Origin: an uncultured Blautia sp.
Lineage (GTDB): Bacteria; Bacillota; Clostridia; Lachnospirales; Lachnospiraceae
Reading direction: 5' to 3'
Assembly (NCBI RefSeq): GCF_934372025.1
Contig: NZ_CAKROJ010000035.1
Coordinates: 1-24,385 of the forward strand
DNA length: 24,385 nucleotides
Shown: in pieces, positions 14,387 through 21,993 of the stretch
How positions within the stretch are numbered: position 1 is the stretch's first letter
Layout of the letters: the number at the start of each line of letters is the position of its first letter
Position numbers and translations under genes: made by a program
The notes under the pieces: generated by a model
What the model was told of the DNA's origin: nothing
The model's database searches: none
The model's input: only the letters and a program-made list of their open reading frames with translations

Positions 14387-15858
14387 GCCTCTCTGCCTCC
14401 TTTCAGAGGAGTCGGAAATACCCCTCTTTCTGCTTCATAAGCAGCTGCTGCACGGAGAATCTTGTGTTCCCCGAAGCAGTTTCCGATCATCTGGACACCG
14501 ATCGGCATTCCGGCTTTGTCCTGACCGCACGGAACGGTGATTCCAGGCAGACCGCAAAGGTTTACGGCAACTGTATAAATATCGCCAAGGTACATGGCAA
14601 GCGGATCCTTCAGGCTTTCTCCGATCTTCGGTGCAGTGTACGGTGCTGCCGGTGCAAGGATCACATCGTATTTGTCAAATGCACGGTCAAATTCCTGTTT
14701 GATAAGAGCCTTTGTACGAAGTGCTTTCAGGTAATACGCATCATAATAACCAGAACTCAGCACGAACGAACCGAGCATGATACGACGTTTAACTTCCTCT
14801 CCGAAACCTTCTGTTCTGGTCTTTTTGTACATATCATGAAGTCCCTCGTACTCAGCTGCACGATAGCCGTATTTTACACCGTCAAAACGTTCCAGGTTGG
14901 AGCTTGCCTCCGCACTGGCAATGATGTAGTAGGCAGGGATCATATATTCCATAGTCTCCACAGAGAAAAATTCCACGATAGCGCCCTGTGAAGTGAGTAC
15001 CTTAAGTGTTTCCATAAAAGCATCTTTTACTTCCGGATCAAGACCTTTTGCAAGGAATTCCTTCGGCACACCGAACTTCATTCCGAGAAGTTTTTTCTCC
15101 TCGATGCTCTTTGAAAAATCAAGATCCTTACGATCCAGAGAAGTGCTGTCTTTCGGATCATGTCCGGCGATCACTTCCAGAAGTGCGGCGCAATCTGCCA
15201 CATCCTTTCCTACCGGCCCGATCTGATCCAGTGAAGATGCATAGGCAACCAGACCATAACGGGATACTGTACCATAAGTCGGCTTGATTCCGGTCACACC
15301 ACAGAAAGAACTTGGCTGACGGATAGAACCGCCTGTATCAGAACCAAGTGCCAGATAAGTCTCTCCTGCTGCCACAGCGGCACAGGAACCGCCTGATGAA
15401 CCACCCGGTACATGTTCCAGATTCCACGGGTTTCTTGTCACGCCATAGGCAGAAGTCTCTGTCGTACTTCCCATGGCAAATTCATCCATGTTTGTCTTAC
15501 CGATAATGATCATACCGGCTTTTTCCAGACGGTCAATCACTTCCGCATTATACTGTGGCACAAAATTCTCCAGAATTTTTGATGCACAGGTTGTCTTTTT
15601 GCCTTTGATGCAGATGTTGTCTTTGATTGCGATCGGCACTCCGGCAAGCGGCCCTGTGTAAGTGCCGTCCATGATCCCCTTCTCTACTTCTTTTGCTCTT
15701 GCAAGGGCATCTTTCTTATATATATCAAGATATGCGTGTACTTTTCCTTCTTTTTTCTCGATCTGGTCAAAAACCTCATTGACGCCGTCTGATACCTTTA
15801 CCTGACGCTGTCTGATCTTTTTTGCCAGCTCAAGAGCTGTCATTGTTCCCAGTTCCAT
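14383..15858 (-). CDS. gatA: Asp-tRNA(Asn)/Glu-tRNA(Gln) amidotransferase subunit A
   Basis: Encodes 491 residues, full length. Amidase-signature enzyme that hydrolyses glutamine and passes ammonia through a tunnel to GatB. The Ser-cisSer-Lys triad is complete: K79 in VPIAIKDN, S154 in VPGGSSGGS, nucleophile S178 in GSDTGGSIRQP, the same numbering I recall for the Staphylococcus enzyme. Glutamine-pocket segments (GLVAYASSLDQIG, YDAYYLKALR, PAAPYTAP) are present. A GAGGGG site precedes the ATG, 13 bases after gatC. Confidence 0.97.
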   Translation of the reverse strand: MELGTMTALELAKKIRQRQVKVSDGVNEVFDQIEKKEGKVHAYLDIYKKDALARAKEVEKGIMDGTYTGPLAGVPIAIKDNICIKGKKTTCASKILENFVPQYNAEVIDRLEKAGMIIIGKTNMDEFAMGSTTETSAYGVTRNPWNLEHVPGGSSGGSCAAVAAGETYLALGSDTGGSIRQPSSFCGVTGIKPTYGTVSRYGLVAYASSLDQIGPVGKDVADCAALLEVIAGHDPKDSTSLDRKDLDFSKSIEEKKLLGMKFGVPKEFLAKGLDPEVKDAFMETLKVLTSQGAIVEFFSVETMEYMIPAYYIIASAEASSNLERFDGVKYGYRAAEYEGLHDMYKKTRTEGFGEEVKRRIMLGSFVLSSGYYDAYYLKALRTKALIKQEFDRAFDKYDVILAPAAPYTAPKIGESLKDPLAMYLGDIYTVAVNLCGLPGITVPCGQDKAGMPIGVQMIGNCFGEHKILRAAAAYEAERGVFPTPLKGGREA

Positions 15859-15871
15859 AATCTATTCCCCT

Positions 15872-16165
15872 CTATCCAATGGTCTTCGGTACCTGATACT
15901 GTCCTTCTTTTGCTTTCGGTGCATTGAAAAGCATCGCTTCCTTGTTGTCTCCGTTTGTCACAACATCGTCACGAAATACATTTTCATCACCAAAAATATG
16001 AGACAGCGGCTCCACACCATCTGTATCCAGTTCGTCCAGTTTTTCCACATAATCCAGCATTTTCTGCATATCCTGTTTTGCCTTCTCTTTCGCTTCGTCA
16101 CTTAAAGAAAGCTTTGCAAGGATACATACATTTTCAATTGTCTCGTCATCTATGATTTTTGCCAT
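15872..16165 (-). CDS. gatC: Asp-tRNA(Asn)/Glu-tRNA(Gln) amidotransferase subunit C
   Basis: Encodes 97 residues, the usual size. GatC wraps around the GatA-GatB interface and stabilises the complex; it has no catalytic residues. Typical sequence: an N-terminal helix IDDETIENVCILAKLSLSDE, the second helix with MQKMLDYVEKLDELDTDGVEP, then LSHIFGDENVFRDDVV and a C-terminal VPKTIG. AAGGAGG precedes the ATG. First of gatCAB, 40 bases after the AspRS gene. Confidence 0.95.
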   Translation of the reverse strand: MAKIIDDETIENVCILAKLSLSDEAKEKAKQDMQKMLDYVEKLDELDTDGVEPLSHIFGDENVFRDDVVTNGDNKEAMLFNAPKAKEGQYQVPKTIG

Positions 16166-16205
16166 CTGACTTTTCCTCCTTTTTTGGAATGTTGCCTGTA
16201 AATAG

Positions 16206-17537
16206 TTACGGCTCCAGTCTGTTCAGATCTCTCGGGAACAGACATGCTTCACGGACATTTTCTTCTCCAAGGAGCTGCATGGTCAGACGTTCCAGTCCGA
16301 TACCAAGACCTCCGTGCGGCGGCATGCCATGTTTAAAGGTATCCAGATACTGTTCCATTCCTTCTTCTTCCATTCCTCTTGCCGCGATCTTTGCTTTGAG
16401 CTGAGCATAATCGTGGATTCTCTGTCCGCCGGTTGTCACCTCAAGTCCGTGGAAAAGGAGGTCAAAGCTTAACGTAAACTTCTCATCATTCGGGTCATCC
16501 ATAGCATAAAATGGACGTTTCTTGGACGGATAGTGAGTTACAAATACAAAGTCCGCATCGTATTCTTCTTTGAAATATCTTCCGATCAGAGCCTCTTCTT
16601 CCGGTTCCAGATCATAAGGGTTGCGGATCTTACGGTTATATTTCTCTGCAACAAGCTCTTTGGCTTTGTCAAAACGCACTGCCGGGATCTTGTCGACTTT
16701 TGGAAGCTGAACCTTAAGGATCTGTAATTCCTTTGCATAATCTTTCTTTAAAAGTTCAACTGCATACTGAAGAAATCCTGTTTCCATTGCCATGATCTCT
16801 TCAAAGCTGTCGATATATCCCATCTCAAAATCAAGACTGGTATATTCATTCAGATGACGTTTGGTATTGTGTTTCTCTGCACGGAATACCGGTCCTGTCT
16901 CAAATACTCTGTCAAACACACCGACCATCATCTGTTTGTAGAACTGTGGGCTCTGCGCAAGAACTGCCGGTTTGTGGAAGTAACTGAATTTAAAAAGGTT
17001 CGCACCACCCTCAGCTCCTCTTGCTCCGATCTTCGGTGTGTGGATCTCTGTAAATCCATTTTCATAGAGGTAATCACGAAAAGCACGGGTAAGTGCTTCC
17101 TGAATCTTAAATTTGGATCGTTCCTGGATGTTACGGAGCGCGATCGGACGCAGATTCAGTTTTGCCTCCAGAGATGTATTCAATTTCCATTTGTCAATTG
17201 CTAGCGGCATCGGCTCAGCCGGCTGAGACAGGATTTCAACTCCACGGATGCGGATCTCTCTTTCATGAGGAGCACGTTTTTCCTCATGCAGGATTCCTTT
17301 TACGCGAACTGTCATTGCCTCTTTAAGGTCATGGATTGAAATATCTGCTTTTTCATTTTCAAAAACTGTCTGAAAAAGTCCCTCTCTTCTTCTGAGGATC
17401 ACAAATGCAACATCACCCATATTACGAATGCTGTGAACTGCACCTTCCAGAACAACTTCCTGGTTCAGAAGAGATTCTCCCAGTAAATCTTCCCATGAAC
17501 TGATTTCTTTTTTCCATGTACCATCCAAAAACTCCAT
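16206..17537 (-). CDS. aspS: aspartyl-tRNA synthetase, archaeal-type, probably non-discriminating
   Basis: Encodes 443 residues from the ATG at 17537, chosen because GGAGG lies eight bases upstream. An ATG five codons earlier (17552) starts inside that binding site and has none of its own. At about 440 residues and without the roughly 100-residue insertion domain, this is the short archaeal/eukaryal-like AspRS, not the about 590-residue bacterial form. Domains: N-terminal OB fold for the anticodon (about 12-100); class II core with AEGGANLFKFSYF, QSPQFYKQMM, motif 2 FRAEKHNTKRHLNEYTSLD, and motif 3 GLGIGLERLT. The OB fold has H35 (GAVHSIR) and P90 (KRAPHE) where discriminating enzymes have Trp and Lys; His and Pro are reported for relaxed enzymes that also charge tRNA(Asn). 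The adjacent gatCAB would amidate that product. AsnRS is less likely given the QSPQxYKQ motif. Confidence 0.9.
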   Translation of the reverse strand: MEFLDGTWKKEISSWEDLLGESLLNQEVVLEGAVHSIRNMGDVAFVILRRREGLFQTVFENEKADISIHDLKEAMTVRVKGILHEEKRAPHEREIRIRGVEILSQPAEPMPLAIDKWKLNTSLEAKLNLRPIALRNIQERSKFKIQEALTRAFRDYLYENGFTEIHTPKIGARGAEGGANLFKFSYFHKPAVLAQSPQFYKQMMVGVFDRVFETGPVFRAEKHNTKRHLNEYTSLDFEMGYIDSFEEIMAMETGFLQYAVELLKKDYAKELQILKVQLPKVDKIPAVRFDKAKELVAEKYNRKIRNPYDLEPEEEALIGRYFKEEYDADFVFVTHYPSKKRPFYAMDDPNDEKFTLSFDLLFHGLEVTTGGQRIHDYAQLKAKIAARGMEEEGMEQYLDTFKHGMPPHGGLGIGLERLTMQLLGEENVREACLFPRDLNRLEP

Positions 17538-17586
17538 TTCCTCATCCTCCATATATATATAAGTCTCTTAAAAGTTTTTCAGTCTG

Positions 17587-18135
17587 TTATCCATCATATA
17601 AAAGCATCAAAAGCATCTGCGCAGTTTCTACCATATTTGTCCCGGAATCCATACTGGATTTCTGAATATAACGATAGGCTTCGTCTTCGCTCAAATGATT
17701 ACGCTGCATCAGCATCATTTTTGCATTGGATATATAATTCTGTTCTTTCCAGGACCGTGCCTTCGGTTTCTTTTTTTCTTTTCGTCTTCTTCGCTCCTGC
17801 TGTGTCAGGATCATATTCACTGTATTGACAAGATCACTCGCCTTCAGCGGCATCTGTACCGACAAAATCGAAGTCGGCACCTCACAGAGCATTCTCGCGG
17901 ATGCGAGCAGAAGCATTTCAAACTCTCCCGGCATACATTCCGAAAGATCAAGATAATTCATATCCGGAAGCCGGTGACTGCAGATCAGTACACCACTCCC
18001 AAGTTCAGACGCACTTGACAGAGCATTTGATGCAGTTGTACATACTGATGCAACTATAAAACCATGCCGTTCCAGAACTGCACGGATCTTTTTTGCATCT
18101 TCAATTTTGGGTAATGCAATCACGATGCTGCTCAT
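17587..18135 (-). CDS. ANTAR-domain RNA-binding antiterminator with degenerate receiver
   Basis: Encodes 182 residues. Residues 1-112 resemble a response-regulator receiver, but the phospho-acceptor position before HRLPDM is Ser (S53, in VLICSHRLPD) rather than Asp; the conserved Lys (K98 in MPLKASDL) is kept. A basic linker (114-130, ERRRRKEKKKPK) leads to a C-terminal ANTAR domain (about 128-180): ISNAKMMLMQRNHLSEDEAY, then RYIQKSSMDS and MVETAQMLLML, with the conserved AK and the helix-3 aromatic Y/RYIQ. ANTAR proteins bind paired hexaloop hairpins in nascent RNA and prevent termination (AmiR, NasR, EutV). It follows glnA by 32 bases and the glnA leader carries a terminator, so it most likely controls that leader. 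Because the Asp is missing, control is probably not by phosphorylation; a partner protein or ligand is more likely (inference). Confidence 0.9.
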   Translation of the reverse strand: MSSIVIALPKIEDAKKIRAVLERHGFIVASVCTTASNALSSASELGSGVLICSHRLPDMNYLDLSECMPGEFEMLLLASARMLCEVPTSILSVQMPLKASDLVNTVNMILTQQERRRRKEKKKPKARSWKEQNYISNAKMMLMQRNHLSEDEAYRYIQKSSMDSGTNMVETAQMLLMLLYDG

Positions 18136-18167
18136 ACAAGTGTCTCTCCTCTAATTTCGTCTTATGG

Positions 18168-19475
18168 CTACAGGCGATACAGGTATTCTTCGACCTCCCA
18201 GTCTGTTACCTGTCGGATATAACGCAGCCACTCATCCTTCTTCGCAGAAAGATAGGTTCTGCAAAAATCTTCGCCCAGCACTCCACGGATCCATTCGCTG
18301 TTTTCAAAAAGCTCGATCGCATCCTTCAGTGTTTCCGGAAGATGCTCAGGTGCCTGATCCGGGCTGGCGATATTTGACGATTTTGCAGGAGAAATCTTAT
18401 TTCGGATTCCATCCAGTCCGGCTGCAAAACATACTGCCAGTACCAGATACGGATTCGAAGCTGCATCCGGGCTTCTCAGTTCTACTCTTGTTTCCTCTCC
18501 CCTTGTTACAGGAATCCGCACAAGAGAATTCTGATTATGTTCTGTCCAGGTAAGCTCTGTCGGAGCATCATATCCCGGAACAAGACGCTTATAGGAGTTT
18601 ACGATCGGATTTGTGATCAGTGCCATCTCCCTGCTGTGAGCAAGAAGACCTCCTATAAAATAGCGTGCCTCTTCACTGAGTTCTCCCGGATGTTCAGCAT
18701 CTTCAAATAAATTTCTTCCATTTTTAAATAAAGAAAACTGGATATGCATTCCGGAGCCATTTACTTCTGACTTTGGCTTCGGCATAAAAGTTGCATGAAG
18801 TCCATGACGTTTTGCCACAATGCGGACTGCCATCTTGAAGGTCATGATACAGTCTGCAATGTCACGCACCTCACCATAGCTGAAATCAATCTCATGCTGT
18901 GCCGGTGCGGCCTCATGGTGAGAGGATTCTACTTCCATTCCCATATCTTCCAGTGTCAGTACCATATCACGTCTTGCATTCTCACCAAGATCCAGCGGGC
19001 TCATATCCAGGTAGCCTGCCTTTTCATGTGTTACGGTTGTCGGCATTCCATTATCATCTGTGTGGAATAAGAAAAACTCACACTCCGGATCGATATAGCA
19101 GGTGTATCCCTCCTGCTCAGCTTCTTTCGCCACACGCTCCAGAATATATCTCGGACTGTTTTTGTATGGTGTACCATCCGGACAGTAAAGATCACAGATC
19201 ATTCTCGCAACCTTTCCCTGCTGCGGACGCCACGGCAGGATTGCAAAGGTGTCCGGTATCGGACGAAGATAAAGATCGGAGCCTTTCTCCGGATCCATTC
19301 CCGCAATCTGTTCCGCGTTAATGATACACTGGTTATTTAATGCACGCGGAAGTTCCCGGGCCGTAACAGCAATATTCTTGATCGCACCGAACATATCAGT
19401 AAACTGAAGGCGGATAAACTCTACGTCTTCCTCCTCAACCATCTGTAATATTTCTTCTCTGGTATAATTCCCCAT
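18168..19475 (-). CDS. glnA: type I glutamine synthetase (divergent active-site loop)
   Basis: Encodes 435 residues, close to the short GSI-alpha form; no adenylylation-Tyr region. It would make glutamine from glutamate, ammonia and ATP as a cytosolic dodecamer. Visible: LQFTDMFGAIKNI (the latch Asp D27), DPECEFFLF (129-137, metal Glu residues), EVESSHHEAAPAQHEID, NGSGMHIQFSL with the metal His, NSYKRLVPGYDAP and RVELRSPD. Compared with Salmonella numbering (offset 24) R321 and R344 are kept (R297, R320), but flap Glu327 is Asp (D303), R337 is His (H313) and R339 is Gln (Q315). The GlnA label is therefore probable; a gamma-glutamyl-amine ligase relative is possible. AGGAG precedes the ATG. 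It has its own promoter and leader terminator, and the ANTAR regulator and gatCAB genes follow on the same strand. Confidence 0.88.
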   Translation of the reverse strand: MGNYTREEILQMVEEEDVEFIRLQFTDMFGAIKNIAVTARELPRALNNQCIINAEQIAGMDPEKGSDLYLRPIPDTFAILPWRPQQGKVARMICDLYCPDGTPYKNSPRYILERVAKEAEQEGYTCYIDPECEFFLFHTDDNGMPTTVTHEKAGYLDMSPLDLGENARRDMVLTLEDMGMEVESSHHEAAPAQHEIDFSYGEVRDIADCIMTFKMAVRIVAKRHGLHATFMPKPKSEVNGSGMHIQFSLFKNGRNLFEDAEHPGELSEEARYFIGGLLAHSREMALITNPIVNSYKRLVPGYDAPTELTWTEHNQNSLVRIPVTRGEETRVELRSPDAASNPYLVLAVCFAAGLDGIRNKISPAKSSNIASPDQAPEHLPETLKDAIELFENSEWIRGVLGEDFCRTYLSAKKDEWLRYIRQVTDWEVEEYLYRL

Positions 19476-19502
19476 GCCATTCTCTCCTTATTATTTAAAT
19501 AT

Positions 19503-19547
19503 AAAAAAAGGGCGTACTTTCGGAAGGTTACCCTCCAAAAGAACGCC
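19503..19547 (-). terminator. leader terminator (attenuator) of glnA
   Basis: Arms 19511-19527 and 19531-19547 form a nearly perfect 17-bp stem with a TAA loop (one mismatch, two GU pairs on the minus-strand RNA), followed by CTTTTTTT. It lies between the glnA promoter and the glnA start, so it must be bypassed for glnA expression. It would also end read-through from the transglutaminase operon. Plus-strand read-through has only three T's, so it works in the minus direction. Confidence 0.85.
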
Positions 19548-19554
19548 TTTGTTC
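19541..19554 (-). promoter_or_regulatory. candidate ANTAR-type hexaloop hairpin overlapping the attenuator
   Basis: On the minus strand GAAC-AAAGGC-GTTC: a 4-bp stem with a six-base loop having A at position 1 and G at position 4, the signature of ANTAR targets. It would start about two bases after the predicted transcription start. It uses bases 19541-19547, the 5' foot of the attenuator, so the two structures are exclusive. The stem is short and the usual second AxxGxx hairpin is not evident, so this is a hypothesis. Confidence 0.4.
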
Positions 19555-19562
19555 ATGCAGGT

Positions 19563-19591
19563 ATTATAGCAACCGACATGGTCTTTGTCAA
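19563..19591 (-). promoter_or_regulatory. consensus promoter of glnA
   Basis: On the minus strand perfect TTGACA (19591-19586), 17-base spacer, perfect TATAAT (19568-19563). The -35 box overlaps the stop codon of the transglutaminase gene. Predicted start near 19556, leader about 80 bases. Such a strong promoter implies that regulation acts after initiation, at the leader terminator. Confidence 0.88.
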
Positions 19592-21993
19592 CGTTTTTTT
19601 CCACGTACAGACCGCTTTATCTGCCGGCAGAGCCGACGCATCCACAGCCGCTCCTCCTCTGTCACCGCTTCCTTTCCATAGCTTGCCCTCAGGATCAGTT
19701 CCTGAAGCCTGCTGCCATCTTCCTCCGTAAAGGCAGGGCAGAACTCTCTGATAAAGCGAATCGTTCCACCGTCTGCCGCCGTGCAGTCCTTCGACATGCC
19801 TTTTTTGTACAGAATACGACAGATATAGCGATAAATCGCCCTCACTGCAGCTGCCGGTTCTTCTCCCGTTCCGTAACGAGCCCTATGTACAGCGCGAATC
19901 TTCATTCCGCTTCCAAGAACAAGCATCAGCACGCACAGTACAGCGCATAACTTCAGAATATCTGCGAGGTGTCCTGTAAACCAGCCGGCAAGACGGACTG
20001 CAAAACCGGATACGCTGATTTCTTCCTCTTCTTTCTCCGCCTTCGTTTCCTCCGGGACACTGTCACTCTGCTCTTTCTCTTCCGTCTGGTCAACAAACTC
20101 TGTTTCCATACCCGGTGTCACTTCCACCGGAGTCCATCCAAGAAACGGCTGATAGATTTCCACCCAGGTATGAGCATTGTCATCCTCCAGAACAGCGGTA
20201 TAAGTCTGATCTGCATTTTCTGAAAAAAGCTCCTGTGGTGCCACATATCCCACCACATAACGCGCCGGAACGCCAAACATACGGAACATCATCGTCGCAG
20301 CAGCCGCAAAATGCATACTGTAGCCTTCCTTTGTGTCATAGAGAAAAGTTTCCACAAAATCCTGGCCGTCTTTCAGCTTGTCCGTATCTGTCTCATAGCT
20401 GCAGTCACGAAGAAGTCTTTTTACCACATACTGACGAATCTCTTCATACTCATCTGCAACTGCCCAGTCCGGCAGCTCTGCACCCGTCTCAGATTCTCCC
20501 CAGTGATTCTCTTCCTTTGCTTCCGCGCATTCCTTCTCCAGCCTTTCAAGCCCTTTTTCGGGGATCTGAAGATCATAGGTACTGCAGAAATTCCGATACG
20601 ATTTTTCCGTATCATTCAGCACACCGGAAATATCCTTTCCGTCCCGGTAGCTTTCCAGAATTTCTTTGGCACTGCTTCTCCAGTAACAGGAAAAAATATC
20701 GTCCTGCCTGCTCTGTCCGTAAACTGCCCCATCCCCGTTACTGATCTGATACACATCATTCAAAAAAGCATCATATGGAACATACGTGTACTCCGGATTG
20801 GCATTCAGATTTTCTACGATGATCTGGTTCACTGCGCTTTCTGATTCCCCGGCATTCTCTCCTGACGACTGCTTCTCATAATACATCGTCCTCAGAAAAG
20901 GAAGATTCTGTATATAGATTGAGGAATCCCCGTCTGTTTTCCAGACAGCCGCTGCATTCTGAAAATTTTCCTCCGCTCCCGGCTCAAAACTGCTCCCTGT
21001 ATAAGTCTCACCGATATATCCTCTCAGATAGACCGTCTCCGAAGGTCTCTGCACACTGGTCACTTTCAGGGCATCCACACCGGTAAAAAACACGCCGTCT
21101 GTCGTTCCGAGTTCTCCGTTGTCTACGCCTCCCGCGATTCCTTCCAGAGAGAGCTGCAGATTTCCCCCTGAGATCTTCGGCAGAAAACTCCACAGAGACT
21201 GCAGGAGCCGATTCTGTATCCTTGTCGTGCTTCTTTGAATTGCCGGGATCTCCGCTCCTGCCAATGGCATGGAAATACACCATGACGGGACAGATACGAC
21301 CACGGCAGCAAGAAGTGCCGCCAGCCCTGCCTTCCATCCAGAGAAATGGCTCCGCCCTGCGGCGAACAAAAGCAGAATGCTCATTGCCAGAAAATACATC
21401 CAGAGATTTCCCGGTCTACCTCCGGCGATCATCATCAGTGCGACCAGCGGAAACAGAACGGAAAGGATCAGAAGCCAGTTCCTCCTTCTGACAATTCCTG
21501 CCCCCAGAAGCCCCGTCACCGGAAAAAGTACAGGCAGCCAGAAAATCACCACATCACCGCTTCCCTTTACTCCATACAGCCTCATGTTTCCATGATAGGC
21601 CTGATTGATCCTGCTCATCACAAAATCAGCTGTCTGATAAAAGCCTGCGGTGATCCTGTTCTGTAGCACAAAACAGACTGCCATGTAAAGGATCACAATT
21701 GCAAGAAAACCATAGATTCTTCTCGAATCCAGCCTTCTGTCCGCATAAAACCAGCTGAAAAACAGGCTGAACAGAAAGATTCCCGGTATCAGAAGCCACA
21801 AACTCTCATCCTTTATCGAAAACGCTGAAACCAGACTTCCGGCAAGAACTCCGACTGCCCCAAAAAGCACCAGAAAAGACAGAAACATTCCGCCTTTCTC
21901 TGTCTGCTTCTTTTCTGACCGAGGGACGTACCCTGAATCCAAGATAAGCACCTCCATATTGTTCTGTTCCTTCTGTGTCTGTTTTTTTCTCAT
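19588..21993 (-). CDS. membrane transglutaminase-like protein (TgpA/DUF3488-type), Cys replaced by Ser
   Basis: Encodes 801 residues. About six hydrophobic segments (between about 36 and 245) form an N-terminal membrane domain. An extracytoplasmic region (about 245-660) contains a transglutaminase-like core (about 515-630): DGQDFVETFLYDTKEGYSMH, then AAAATMMFRMFGVPARYVVG, DDNAHTWVEIY and GWTPVEVTPG. After an acidic linker (about 635-660) comes another membrane segment (about 676-695) and a cytosolic DUF4129-like tail. In transglutaminases the G-Y-C motif supplies the catalytic Cys; here it is G-Y-S (S559, codon AGT, one base from TGT). His H608 is kept and E624 stands at the Asp position. The protein may be a non-catalytic or altered enzyme. 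It overlaps the DUF58 gene by 4 bases; MoxR, DUF58 and transglutaminase proteins are a well-known conserved trio. Confidence 0.9.
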   Translation of the reverse strand: MRKKQTQKEQNNMEVLILDSGYVPRSEKKQTEKGGMFLSFLVLFGAVGVLAGSLVSAFSIKDESLWLLIPGIFLFSLFFSWFYADRRLDSRRIYGFLAIVILYMAVCFVLQNRITAGFYQTADFVMSRINQAYHGNMRLYGVKGSGDVVIFWLPVLFPVTGLLGAGIVRRRNWLLILSVLFPLVALMMIAGGRPGNLWMYFLAMSILLLFAAGRSHFSGWKAGLAALLAAVVVSVPSWCISMPLAGAEIPAIQRSTTRIQNRLLQSLWSFLPKISGGNLQLSLEGIAGGVDNGELGTTDGVFFTGVDALKVTSVQRPSETVYLRGYIGETYTGSSFEPGAEENFQNAAAVWKTDGDSSIYIQNLPFLRTMYYEKQSSGENAGESESAVNQIIVENLNANPEYTYVPYDAFLNDVYQISNGDGAVYGQSRQDDIFSCYWRSSAKEILESYRDGKDISGVLNDTEKSYRNFCSTYDLQIPEKGLERLEKECAEAKEENHWGESETGAELPDWAVADEYEEIRQYVVKRLLRDCSYETDTDKLKDGQDFVETFLYDTKEGYSMHFAAAATMMFRMFGVPARYVVGYVAPQELFSENADQTYTAVLEDDNAHTWVEIYQPFLGWTPVEVTPGMETEFVDQTEEKEQSDSVPEETKAEKEEEEISVSGFAVRLAGWFTGHLADILKLCAVLCVLMLVLGSGMKIRAVHRARYGTGEEPAAAVRAIYRYICRILYKKGMSKDCTAADGGTIRFIREFCPAFTEEDGSRLQELILRASYGKEAVTEEERLWMRRLCRQIKRSVRGKKR

